Shown piece after piece: positions 9,984 through 19,393 of a stretch of 64,000 nucleotides of DNA. The position numbers were made by a program, and so were the translations under genes. This stretch comes from Aurantiochytrium sp. KH105 (taxonomy: Eukaryota > Sar > Bigyra > Thraustochytrida > Thraustochytriidae), in contig BGKB01000017.1 in NCBI GenBank assembly GCA_003116975.1, forward strand, positions 124,001 through 188,000, in the 5' to 3' direction. Under the pieces are notes generated by a model. The model saw only the letters and a list, made by a program, of their open reading frames with translations. It was not told the origin of the DNA and did not search any database. The stretch's first letter is position 1; the number at the start of each line of letters is the position of its first letter.

Positions 9984-10617
9984 TTCTGAAATTATTGATC
10001 AATTTTTGGATTTTACCAGCGGCTCTTATCCGACTTTACGGCTTGTATCCGCAGATTGTAGACTGTGAGTTTCTTGATCTTTTTCATCGGCGCTCACTGT
10101 CAGGCTGAACCACTACTGTGGTATGGTGAAGCCCCCTTGCTTCCCTCTCTCGGCCGTATCGCGTGCTCGTATATCCTCCTACTCCATCCACACAATCCTG
10201 CGACCTCGCGCAACCCCTTCCCTCGCGCCAGTCAGACCTCTCCGCGCCTTATCGTTTCCCAAGCCAAACCCCGCCAGGATGCCGACCCAGAGCGCGACGG
10301 CGATGGCTCTCACGCAGAGGCGCCCTTTCCTGCGAGCTCTTAGTTAGCTTTCCTAGTATTTTATGATCGCCGTATCAAGAAGGCCCGGGCTCTCGCAGTC
10401 CGTATCCAAAGCCCAAACCCTTGCGCGAGGCCGAGGCGACGCGAGACAGCCCCGCCCGCGCGCAGCCGACCCGCGCCGCCGCCGGAGCCCACGCCCGCGC
10501 CGCCGCCGCGAGCCGCCGCGCCGCCGCCGCCGCCGCGGCCGCAGGGCTCGCGGGGCCGCGGCGAGGCCTCGAGGCGCGGCGAGGCGCAGGCGAAAGGGCA
10601 TCACGGAGCCGGCCGGC
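9984..10617. promoter_or_regulatory. Intergenic region upstream of the RCC1-repeat gene
   Basis: No gene seen. The first 150 bases are AT-rich 3' flank of the TIR-Roco gene. The rest becomes very GC-rich (CGCCGCCGCC runs at about 10490-10560). The downstream reading frame remains open back to 10363, but the translation is almost pure Arg/Pro/Ala and is treated as leader, not protein. Confidence 0.5.
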
Positions 10618-13600
10618 ATGCCCAAGTCCGTGGCCTCGGCGTCGTCCTCGGCAGCGGCGTACGATGCGCGCATGCGCAAGGTGGAGGGCCATGTGATCGT
10701 GCGCGAGGGAATCATGTTCGAGAAGGAGTTCAGGGCCACGTCCTCGGCGTCCCGGAAAGCGCAGGAGGAGGCGCCCAGCAGCAATCTTCTTGGATCCGCG
10801 GATGACGAGTTTGGGGACTGGGAGGATATGAGTCAGCCCGACGCCTCGGGAAAGGGCGGTGGCGACGATGACCCCAGCGACGACAGGGAGTTCGTGCGCT
10901 GGTCGAAAAAGGATGTCATCCTCTTTGCAAATGGAAACCTCGTCATCAAGGAGCATCAGACCAAGGGTTTCGCCATCTGGCCCTTTCGATCTTCGTCCTC
11001 GAGCTCAGGTGACAGCGCCGACGGCCGATCGCGCTCACGATCCAGGTCAAAGGATTCCCAAAGCGGCGTTGCCGAGGAACATCGCAAAACCCGCGTCCTC
11101 GTGCTCGAAAATGCCGGTTTCAAGCAGGTCGAACTCGACAAAAAGTCTCGTTTGTACACGTTCCGCGTCTACCCTACCAAGGAGGGACGGCCCATATGGC
11201 TGGCTCTTGCCTCGGAAAAGACGCTGCGTGGATGGTTCAAGGACATTCTTGGCGTTGCCGCTTCCACGCGACCTGCAGCTCTTCGCAATGGCATCGCCAA
11301 GCCTCTTTTGAAATCAGGCAACGCTAATGGCAAAGAGGGACAGAATGGCAACCGCGCCAACGAGGAGCTCCGGCGCTCCGACATTGAACGAGCGCGCGAC
11401 GCCTGGCATCAGGCGTTCTTCGAGGTCACTGCAGACCTTGATGATTTGCCCCTTCGCTACTGGAATGCCGAGTATTCGCCAGCGCACCTTCGTGGCGACG
11501 CCATGGCCGCCTATCGGCTGTGGCGCGATTTTTGCTCGTTCATCCTTGTGCATGCCTTCGAGGTGCAACAAGACGCGCGCCAGGCTGGTTCCAGTAGCTC
11601 GGGAGAAATGCAGTGCGTCGAACGCTTCACCGAGTCCTCGTTCGCCGCTCCAGATAGCATTCAGGAAACGCGTATTCACGATGCGATGCAGCACTTTTTC
11701 GACGCCAAGGGCGTGCTTCTCGTTCTCGACCAGGAACACATGGCAACCAATCGCTTCCAGCTGGCAACTTCCCTTATTCTGCAACAAGGCGTCAAGCTCT
11801 TTGCCACGCCGACACCCCCGGGCCCCTACGATCTTGAGCGCCTCGACACCCCACTCGGCCCTGAAGCAAGCCCCTTTGCGCGCTTCATGCACCTGCCTGT
11901 CCCCAGAACGGCCGCCACCCTGCTCATTACGCAACATGGATTTGTCTCGTCCGTCGATATCCCGTCGCAGCGCGATCGTCGCAAGGCTATTATTCTCGCC
12001 ATGCTCTGCGTTCCCCGCGAAAGCAGCGTCCTTCGCTTTACCCAGAACTCCATCAAATGTCTCTGCCCAAGTCGCAGTGATGGCCATCGCCACCTCAATC
12101 GCATTGTGTCCACCATTCTTGGCCGGGACGTGTATGGAAATGCGCTGCTCACCTTCAAACAGGACGAGATCTTTGAACATCTCGCCTGGAAGGCAGATCT
12201 CTTGCGCCCCGAGTACCCTGTGGCACGGCTCGACCTTTTTCGCGAGTACTATGTTCGCTTCAACAATCTTCGCTTCAACCCGGACGAGACACAACCGGCC
12301 CTGGACGCGGAGCTATTGATCACTCTTGACGCATACATCAACGGCACATACGCCGCTGCCACTCACATTGCGCGCCACCGCCACCTCGTCAATCGTCCGC
12401 AGCAAATCATTACAATTCTTCACAATCATGGAACCTCGGCCACAGAGGAGTCGCTCTCCCTCATGTACGAGCTACTGGGGCCTTCGGGTGGCGACATTGT
12501 CCTCCCGGATCTCGTTCTCCACCGTTTTCGTGGAAACTTCAATGGTGCGGTTCTCTTTCTTCGCTTCTTCATGCAGCAGGCTTCCGAGTTCGCCTCGTCG
12601 GCCCCAAGTGGGGGTCACGGCTGGAACCGCTCGAGGCTTTCCCTCTTTGACACTGTTGAGCTCAAACGCATGCTCGTCCAAGCCTTTTTGCGCCTTTCCG
12701 GTCAAGTCCTCACCGTCAAGACACTCTTGCACGATATGCAAGAAATCAACTCGCTCGCCACGCTCGGGGAGCAGGTTGATTTGGCCTATGAGGGCAACAA
12801 TTCGTCCATCCTTGAGCATGGAGGACCTCACCTCTATGTCCAGCGGCTCTCGGGTGGCATGAACCGCTGCTCGATCCGTGATGATGCCGGCATCTCGTAC
12901 CCAGAGTATCCCATCGAGTCGCGCGACCCGCTGGAGATGGCTTCCACCGTCCTGAATCGTCTCAACTACTCTGTGCGTCACAATCTCGTGCGCTATGTGC
13001 CACGCGAGCAACAAGCCCCTGCAAGTGCCGTGTCCTTTTATGCAGACTTTGCCCGCAAAATTTTTCAACGCGACTATTCCTTTAGCGCAGCGAGCGAAAA
13101 AAAATCGGCGCCTTCTTCGTCCATTGTCCGAAAGAAATCACATGTCCAAGAAACGGCGAAAACAAAGGAACGCGTCAAGCGCTGGTGGAATCCTTGGCGC
13201 CCGGCACAGCCCGAGGTCGCGGGAACAATTGCTTGGCTGACCATTATGCTTTCACGTGCCGCCGACCTCGTGCTCACGCCCAACATTGGCTCTGCGCGAG
13301 TCTGCGACACATCGAGCGTGCTTGATGCCCTGAATCGCGCCGAGGAAATGGTGCGTCACCACACGAGTCCTCTTCTCGTGCCAATTGCCCTTGTGCGTGC
13401 CGTTTTAACAGCACGTGAGTCAAGTGTCGTTTATGCCCTTCTCATTGCCCGGGCTCAGCACGCCGTTAATGTGTCGGCCTACATCACGCATCTGTGCAAT
13501 TGGCTTCTCTTCTTACCAGGGATCGCGCACACGCCCGCGCGCTCGCTGCGCGTGCGCAAGCTCATGGAAAAGCTTCAACGCACTCCCAGGAAACAGCCTC

Positions 13601-16600
13601 TTTCACAAGCCAAGCTCATCGAGCGGACTTTTCTCCGTCGCGAACCTTTGCGAACGTACATGCACGAGCTCGACACCGTGTCTGTGAACAATGAGCTCGA
13701 AGGTCTCTTGCAGGCGCGCTTCACACTTACAGAGGAGGACTTTGATGGCGAATTTACCCTTCAGCGCCTCGAGGCCAGCATTCTTCTCGAGATGCAAACC
13801 ATGGGCAATGTGCGCAGGAGCATGCGCATCCGCTTCCAATCTCAGCAGCAAAATGTTGCAACGCCCGTAGCACAGACGCAGACACAGCAGCAGCAACAAG
13901 AATATCAGCAGCAACAACAGCAACAGCAACAGCGCCGCGACGGACAAGATTTTGCCGGTGGGACGCATGATTCGATGGGCTCTCTCGGCGCGGACGGATC
14001 AGACTCGCACAACAATTCCGGAGGCGACCTCCACGCGGCCTCGGGCGCCACGGACGAGGAGCGCTCGCGATCCGAAAGCAACGCCACGGACAGCTCCTTG
14101 CATACCACTGCAAGCGAGCGCGCTCTCGCTGATGCTTTGCCGTCCATGCAGGAATTGGTTGAAAACATGGACGTGACAACCTACGTTTCCGTTCAAGGAC
14201 TGACTATGGGTCTGTCGCAGGAGCGCGAGCAGCTCATGATTCAAGATCTTGCCAACGGGTCGTCACGAATGCCCTCCGCCTCGAGGGATAGTTTTGGACT
14301 CAATTCTCCGAATAATGAGAGCGATGAGGATGACGAAGAAAAGAATGCAGACTACGGCCAGTCTCTTCTTGCTCGATCCATGGTCATTTCGTCAACCTTG
14401 CTCCCGCACGAAATTGAGATTTCGCATGTTTCGTGTGGCGCGCGCCATTCTGCGCTCGTCACGCGCGCTGGCGTTCTCCTGACCTTTGGCTATGGCGGCG
14501 CAGGTCGCCTCGGTCATGGCGATGAAGAGTCCGTGGCCGAGCCGCGTGTTGTGCAGTTTTTCGTGGAAAATGACATCATGGTTACATCTGTCGACTGCGG
14601 TCGCGATCATACGGCTGCAGTTGGGATGACCTCTGGCGGCCTTGCGGGGACCGTGTACGCCTGGGGCTGGGGCGAAGCTGGTCGTCTCGGCCAAGGCATT
14701 GAGGTTGGCGTGCAGAGCACACCTGCCAAGATCAATCGTTACGTCCTGGACGAGGCTTTGCACGAGGAGGTCCCCGAGGCATGTGTGGAAATTGTCTCGG
14801 TCTCGTGTGGCCGCGAGCACACGCTCTTGCTTTCACGTTCGGGCATGGTCTTTAGCTGCGGCGTGGCAACGTGCGGAAGGCTTGGACTCGGCGATGCCGG
14901 GCGGGACCGTCTCATCCCTACGCGAATCAAGGGCAATCTCGAGGACGAGCAGGTTGTGGCTGTCAGTGCTGGCGACGCACACTCCCTGGCGGTCACATCA
15001 GACGGCGTGGTGTACTCTTGGGGTTTTGGCGAGTCTGGCGCGCTTGGGCATGGAGACACGCAGAATCGCCTCGACCCTAAACGTGTTGCCTTGCTGCAAG
15101 ACATGCGTCGCGTCATCCAGGTCGGCTGCGGTGCATACCACTCGGTGGCTCTCGATGACCAGGGCCGTGTCTGGACCTGGGGTGACGGCATCAATGGTCA
15201 GCTTGGCATCGAACAAGATGGCGCCATGGGTAATTCGAGCAGCGACGACGAAACGGGCGCAAGTACGATTCCTCGTATGGTTCGTTTTGCCCGCGTCGCT
15301 CCATCAGGCGCCAACATTAAGCAAATTGCATGCGGCACAAACACTGTCTGGGCTCTTGATACCGAGGACAAGCTTTTTCATTGGGGCTTTCCCGAGATCG
15401 TGGACAATGGCCCGCGAACCCCGACTCTTTTCGAGAATGGACATTCGGAAATCGACCAAGATCATGCCGTTTCTGTGTTTGCAGCCGGAAGCCTCCACCA
15501 AATCGTTTGCTTTAGCAACTCGTCTTCGTACGAGGGTCTCTCGCTTGTGCAGAGCGCTCCACCTGCCGTCATGCCGCCGCGCAAAGTTCGTCCGGCCGTG
15601 GACTCCCTCAAGACGGTCGTGAGCTACACGGAAAGCACTCCTATAAACGAGCTCGCGCAGTCGCGTAGTACTCCTCATACGTCGAACGGTACCGGATTAG
15701 ACGCGAACAACGCGATGCAGAGCCCACCGGCGCCGCGGTTTGATCTTGGCCGGTTCCGATCAAACGAGAACTCGCGTGGTCTTCGGGTTCTCTTTTGCGG
15801 GTCACTCGACAAGGATGCGAACACCATTTCGTACACGCGTGAACTCTTGGCATTCCATCACGAGCAGCTCATGCTGCGTGCTGGCGATGTCCTTGGTGCC
15901 GAGCGCAAGCTGGACGAGAGCGCAGACCGTATGTCATCGGGCCAGGGCGAAGCTTCGGCAGACGGAAGACCCAGCAACCTGAATGCGTCCCCGATGCCAT
16001 GCATCTATGAGTCTCGGCCGACGGTGATTCGTGAGCTGTCTGGATCTGTCATTACAAGCGCTGCAGGAAACCAGGCAACGTGGCGCTTCACGACCAATAC
16101 TGGCAAATTATATCAATGGAATTCGGATCACGTGCGACCGGTTGAGCAAATTGAGCTGTCTCTTACGGGGGCGCGCTCCCTCAAGGTCTCTTGCAGTGCG
16201 GAGAACGAGTGGTTCGGCTGCATTGTTGATCGTGGTGCTCTCGAAGAGGCCCGCAAACGGTCCGCTCGCGAGACAAATGGGTCTGGCGCCGCCTCGCCAA
16301 AGGGACCATCTCGCGCCCAGAGTGCACAGGGTTTGGGCCGCGATGGCTCGAGCTTTGGCGGCAAAACCTCCAAGTACGCTGCAACGACGTCACGCGAGCG
16401 GCCAGGTGGCGAAAGTAGCGGCGATGGTGCTGATTCCTCGGAAAGGGAGAGTGGGTCGACTCATTTGTTGCTTTGGAACAAGAGCCACCGGCCCGCGTAC
16501 TCGGGCTCGCGCAAGAGCCACGCAGGCTGGAAGACGATCCCAAGCCGCGATGCGCGCTACTTTCCCTCGGTGCTTTGGCCACCGCACGACGAACTGCGTT

Positions 16601-17679
16601 TGCGCGACGCTGCCGTTGGCGCTCGCAATGTGGTGGCCCTCGATGTTGATGGCGTCGCGTACGAGATCGGGTCTGACACGCCAGTTGCCATCATGAGTCT
16701 TGAGAATTCGGGTGCCCATCCTCGACGCGGTCTCGACGAGGGCAGTAGCACTACGCGCGGGCGGGGTCGCTCCGAAAGCCACGACAGCTTTGCCATGGCA
16801 CAAGAAACCTCGCCAATGAATTTAGACTTTGCTGCGCGTATCCGCCGCTTCTATCTCAAGTACAACCCGAACAAGATCCGGTCCAATCCGGGCTTTCTCA
16901 GCACGATGTTGCGTCTCTATGGAAGCCGCCAACAAGAACTCCTGGACCTTTTGCATTCAAAGTATGGCCCCGAGCCAAGCGAGCGGGAAGCCATTTGCCC
17001 CACGGGATTTGCACGCGATCATCCACGCATTGTACATCTTCCTGTCCGCACACGCATTGTTCAGGTTGCGTGTGGATCGGGCCACTCGTTGGTCCTCTCG
17101 GAAAAGGGAAAGCTCTTTTCTTGGGGCGAGGCGTGCCCGGCGCGCGGCACTGGCCCTTCGCGCACGGAGTTCATCAAGTCGCCCGTCCCCGTACTTTGCA
17201 AGCTCCCGGCGCCATATCCAGGTGCGGACCGTACTCACATTGCGCGCATTGCGAGTTCCTCCTCGCACTGCATGGCCGTAACGCTGGGTGGCCTCGTTCT
17301 TAGTTGGGGTGCTGGCATTGCAGGTGAGCTTGGTCATGGTGACCGGACCTCCAAGTACGAGCCGACGCTTGTGCGATACTTTGCACGGGAAGGCATTCGC
17401 GGAGGTCGCATTGCGTGCGGGCATCGGCACTCTGCGGTCGTCACCACGGACGGTCGTGTGTATACGTTTGGACTCGCTACGAACGGGCAGCTTGGACTCG
17501 GCGTCCAGGATCCTCGGACGCTTGAGCTATGCCCGACGTACGTCGCCGAGCCGCGGCAGGTGACTCTTATTGATGACGACGACCCGGAGGCTCCCATGTA
17601 CGCCACGAATGTTTTCGCCGGCAGGGCGTCGACGATCATTCTGGCCACGCATGAGGCAAATATTGCCCCCGAACAGTAG
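10618..17679 (+). CDS. Large PH-like / RCC1-repeat protein
   Basis: 2,353 residues from the ATG at 10618; upstream in-frame codons give only Arg-rich low complexity. Seen: an acidic N-terminus, then a PH-like fold at about 90-220 (hydrophobic strands interrupted by an Arg/Ser insert, ending in a helix with LRGWFKDIL). About 800 residues of helical, unassigned sequence follow (about 240-1060), then a Gln-rich tract (about 1080-1110). One RCC1 cluster lies at about 1265-1640 (repeats of the VSCGxxHSxxL...FGxGxxGRLGHGD type). A Ser/Gly-rich linker and a second RCC1 cluster at about 2145-2345 complete it. RCC1 repeats form a beta-propeller; the split suggests two part-propellers or one closed from distant halves. 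PH-RCC1 combinations occur in membrane-linked exchange and trafficking factors. No HECT, BEACH, FYVE or kinase domain is visible, so the role is not assigned. Confidence 0.8.
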   Translation: MPKSVASASSSAAAYDARMRKVEGHVIVREGIMFEKEFRATSSASRKAQEEAPSSNLLGSADDEFGDWEDMSQPDASGKGGGDDDPSDDREFVRWSKKDVILFANGNLVIKEHQTKGFAIWPFRSSSSSSGDSADGRSRSRSRSKDSQSGVAEEHRKTRVLVLENAGFKQVELDKKSRLYTFRVYPTKEGRPIWLALASEKTLRGWFKDILGVAASTRPAALRNGIAKPLLKSGNANGKEGQNGNRANEELRRSDIERARDAWHQAFFEVTADLDDLPLRYWNAEYSPAHLRGDAMAAYRLWRDFCSFILVHAFEVQQDARQAGSSSSGEMQCVERFTESSFAAPDSIQETRIHDAMQHFFDAKGVLLVLDQEHMATNRFQLATSLILQQGVKLFATPTPPGPYDLERLDTPLGPEASPFARFMHLPVPRTAATLLITQHGFVSSVDIPSQRDRRKAIILAMLCVPRESSVLRFTQNSIKCLCPSRSDGHRHLNRIVSTILGRDVYGNALLTFKQDEIFEHLAWKADLLRPEYPVARLDLFREYYVRFNNLRFNPDETQPALDAELLITLDAYINGTYAAATHIARHRHLVNRPQQIITILHNHGTSATEESLSLMYELLGPSGGDIVLPDLVLHRFRGNFNGAVLFLRFFMQQASEFASSAPSGGHGWNRSRLSLFDTVELKRMLVQAFLRLSGQVLTVKTLLHDMQEINSLATLGEQVDLAYEGNNSSILEHGGPHLYVQRLSGGMNRCSIRDDAGISYPEYPIESRDPLEMASTVLNRLNYSVRHNLVRYVPREQQAPASAVSFYADFARKIFQRDYSFSAASEKKSAPSSSIVRKKSHVQETAKTKERVKRWWNPWRPAQPEVAGTIAWLTIMLSRAADLVLTPNIGSARVCDTSSVLDALNRAEEMVRHHTSPLLVPIALVRAVLTARESSVVYALLIARAQHAVNVSAYITHLCNWLLFLPGIAHTPARSLRVRKLMEKLQRTPRKQPLSQAKLIERTFLRREPLRTYMHELDTVSVNNELEGLLQARFTLTEEDFDGEFTLQRLEASILLEMQTMGNVRRSMRIRFQSQQQNVATPVAQTQTQQQQQEYQQQQQQQQQRRDGQDFAGGTHDSMGSLGADGSDSHNNSGGDLHAASGATDEERSRSESNATDSSLHTTASERALADALPSMQELVENMDVTTYVSVQGLTMGLSQEREQLMIQDLANGSSRMPSASRDSFGLNSPNNESDEDDEEKNADYGQSLLARSMVISSTLLPHEIEISHVSCGARHSALVTRAGVLLTFGYGGAGRLGHGDEESVAEPRVVQFFVENDIMVTSVDCGRDHTAAVGMTSGGLAGTVYAWGWGEAGRLGQGIEVGVQSTPAKINRYVLDEALHEEVPEACVEIVSVSCGREHTLLLSRSGMVFSCGVATCGRLGLGDAGRDRLIPTRIKGNLEDEQVVAVSAGDAHSLAVTSDGVVYSWGFGESGALGHGDTQNRLDPKRVALLQDMRRVIQVGCGAYHSVALDDQGRVWTWGDGINGQLGIEQDGAMGNSSSDDETGASTIPRMVRFARVAPSGANIKQIACGTNTVWALDTEDKLFHWGFPEIVDNGPRTPTLFENGHSEIDQDHAVSVFAAGSLHQIVCFSNSSSYEGLSLVQSAPPAVMPPRKVRPAVDSLKTVVSYTESTPINELAQSRSTPHTSNGTGLDANNAMQSPPAPRFDLGRFRSNENSRGLRVLFCGSLDKDANTISYTRELLAFHHEQLMLRAGDVLGAERKLDESADRMSSGQGEASADGRPSNLNASPMPCIYESRPTVIRELSGSVITSAAGNQATWRFTTNTGKLYQWNSDHVRPVEQIELSLTGARSLKVSCSAENEWFGCIVDRGALEEARKRSARETNGSGAASPKGPSRAQSAQGLGRDGSSFGGKTSKYAATTSRERPGGESSGDGADSSERESGSTHLLLWNKSHRPAYSGSRKSHAGWKTIPSRDARYFPSVLWPPHDELRLRDAAVGARNVVALDVDGVAYEIGSDTPVAIMSLENSGAHPRRGLDEGSSTTRGRGRSESHDSFAMAQETSPMNLDFAARIRRFYLKYNPNKIRSNPGFLSTMLRLYGSRQQELLDLLHSKYGPEPSEREAICPTGFARDHPRIVHLPVRTRIVQVACGSGHSLVLSEKGKLFSWGEACPARGTGPSRTEFIKSPVPVLCKLPAPYPGADRTHIARIASSSSHCMAVTLGGLVLSWGAGIAGELGHGDRTSKYEPTLVRYFAREGIRGGRIACGHRHSAVVTTDGRVYTFGLATNGQLGLGVQDPRTLELCPTYVAEPRQVTLIDDDDPEAPMYATNVFAGRASTIILATHEANIAPEQ

Positions 17680-17923
17680 AACTAGGCCAAAGCCTAGCAT
17701 TGGGGAAAAGACAGCGGTGACGATGACAATGGCGATGTCATTCTTCTCTTCTGTTCTTTTCTCCTCTCCTTGTTGCAACCTTAAGAAAGAGAGAACGATA
17801 ATTATTCATGATTTTTTACATGATGGAAAGCTAGCCGAGCGTGGTGAGATTCTTGGTGTAGACCTAGAAGAACTTTCTTCGTCTTGACAGTGAGGCCAAG
17901 TAGAAGACTTGTATGATTCTCCC

Positions 17924-19393
17924 TCAGCTAAAGATTTCGAGAAGCGGGGTGGGCGGTAGATCGCCACGCGTCTCCGGAAGCTTGAAATAGATAAAGGCAG
18001 AGCTGCAAATGCCCACGATGGAGAGCAACGTAAAGGTCATCGAGGTGCCGATGGCCTTGTCGACAATGGGAAAGCCAAAAGAGACGCAAATGTTAAAAAC
18101 CCAATTGAAGACGTTGGCAAAGACAAGGGCCTTGGAACGCACAACGCGCGGAAAGGTTTCCGAGGCCATGAGAAAAAAGAGGGACCCAGGCCCGAGCTCA
18201 AAAAAGAAAATGAATCCCATGAGGCCCGCTACAGTGGCGACCGATTTGAGCGTGCTGTCGCCCAGGACAGCGTACGCGACGGCGAGAAGCATGGAGGAGC
18301 TTGTCATGCCGAGCAGCGCCGAAAGCATGAGCGGGCGGCGACCCAGCTTGTCGACGAGTCCAAGCGCGACGAAGACGCTTGCAAAGTTCCACATGCCCAC
18401 CGCAAAGAGCGTGAGAACAAGTACGTTATGGAAACCAGCGTCCTTGAAGATCTGCGGGCTGTAAAAGATAAAAGCGTTAATGCCCGTGAGCTGCGCGGAG
18501 CAGGCGAGGCCGATGCCAATTCCAGCCCAACGAAGGCCATACGCCGTGAAGAGAAGCTCACGCCAAGAAAAGGACGCGAGCTTGTTTCCGTCCGCAGAGG
18601 GTGCGCGAATGAGAAGGGGCGCTGGGAGTTCGCCAGCACCTTCGCCTGCATCCGCGCCATCGCGGCGGTCGCTTTCACCGTCGTCCATGCCAGCCATGCT
18701 GTGGTAGCTGTCGGAGCGGGCAAACTCTTCGTCGTCGAGGTCGATTTGCCCCGTGCGATACAGCCAGTCTCTGGACTCGGGCATGGCCAGGAGGCCGTGA
18801 AGAATGATGAAAAGGGCTGGCAAGGCGCCAAGAGCAAGTTGCAGCTTCCATTTCCACGTGGGCACGCACATTTTGTCGACGCTGTCGGCGGACAGGGTCG
18901 GGTCAAAGGCGTAGTTGAGCGCTTGCGCCATGAAGATGGAAAAGCAAATGGATACCTGGAAAAGAGTCCCGATGGAGCCGCGACGCTTCGGCGGGCAGCA
19001 CTCGGTCACATACAGAGGCACGATGACGGACAGCGCACCGACCGCCACGCCCATGACGGTGCGGAGAAGAATGAGAATGGCGAACACGTTGCAAATACCC
19101 TGTAGCAGGGCCAGCGACCCGACCACGCCGCAGGCCACGTATGCATTGCGACGCCCGTACTTGTCGGCAAAGGGCACGCCGACGATGGCGCCGATGATGC
19201 CGCCGACGAGGATGCACGCCGTGAAGAGCCCACGGTACGTGGATTGGAGCGCTGTCTCATCGACGGAGATGGGGTCCTGCGGAAAGAAGTCGCACTGCAC
19301 GATGGTGCTTGTGAGCCCGCTCACGACGCCCGAGTTGTACCCAAAGTAGAACCCTCCCGCCAGGCTGCTCACGACCACGTGCAGCACGCCCAT
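17924..19393 (-). CDS. Sugar-porter family MFS transporter
   Basis: 489 residues, about the usual length of GLUT/HXT-type transporters, from the ATG at 19393. Seen: 12 probable membrane segments with a longer acidic cytosolic loop between segments 6 and 7 (about residues 205-265). Sugar-porter signatures are present: GRRNA after segment 2, PESRDWL closing the first half, QLTGINAFIFYSP in segment 7, DKLGRRP after segment 8, an ETFPRVVRSKA loop and PETRG after segment 12. Known members move hexoses, pentoses, inositol or related polyols by facilitation or proton symport; the substrate cannot be read from this sequence. PESRD replaces the usual PESPR. The gene converges on the RCC1 gene (244-bp gap) and diverges from the anoctamin gene. 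Confidence 0.88.
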   Translation of the reverse strand: MGVLHVVVSSLAGGFYFGYNSGVVSGLTSTIVQCDFFPQDPISVDETALQSTYRGLFTACILVGGIIGAIVGVPFADKYGRRNAYVACGVVGSLALLQGICNVFAILILLRTVMGVAVGALSVIVPLYVTECCPPKRRGSIGTLFQVSICFSIFMAQALNYAFDPTLSADSVDKMCVPTWKWKLQLALGALPALFIILHGLLAMPESRDWLYRTGQIDLDDEEFARSDSYHSMAGMDDGESDRRDGADAGEGAGELPAPLLIRAPSADGNKLASFSWRELLFTAYGLRWAGIGIGLACSAQLTGINAFIFYSPQIFKDAGFHNVLVLTLFAVGMWNFASVFVALGLVDKLGRRPLMLSALLGMTSSSMLLAVAYAVLGDSTLKSVATVAGLMGFIFFFELGPGSLFFLMASETFPRVVRSKALVFANVFNWVFNICVSFGFPIVDKAIGTSMTFTLLSIVGICSSAFIYFKLPETRGDLPPTPLLEIFS

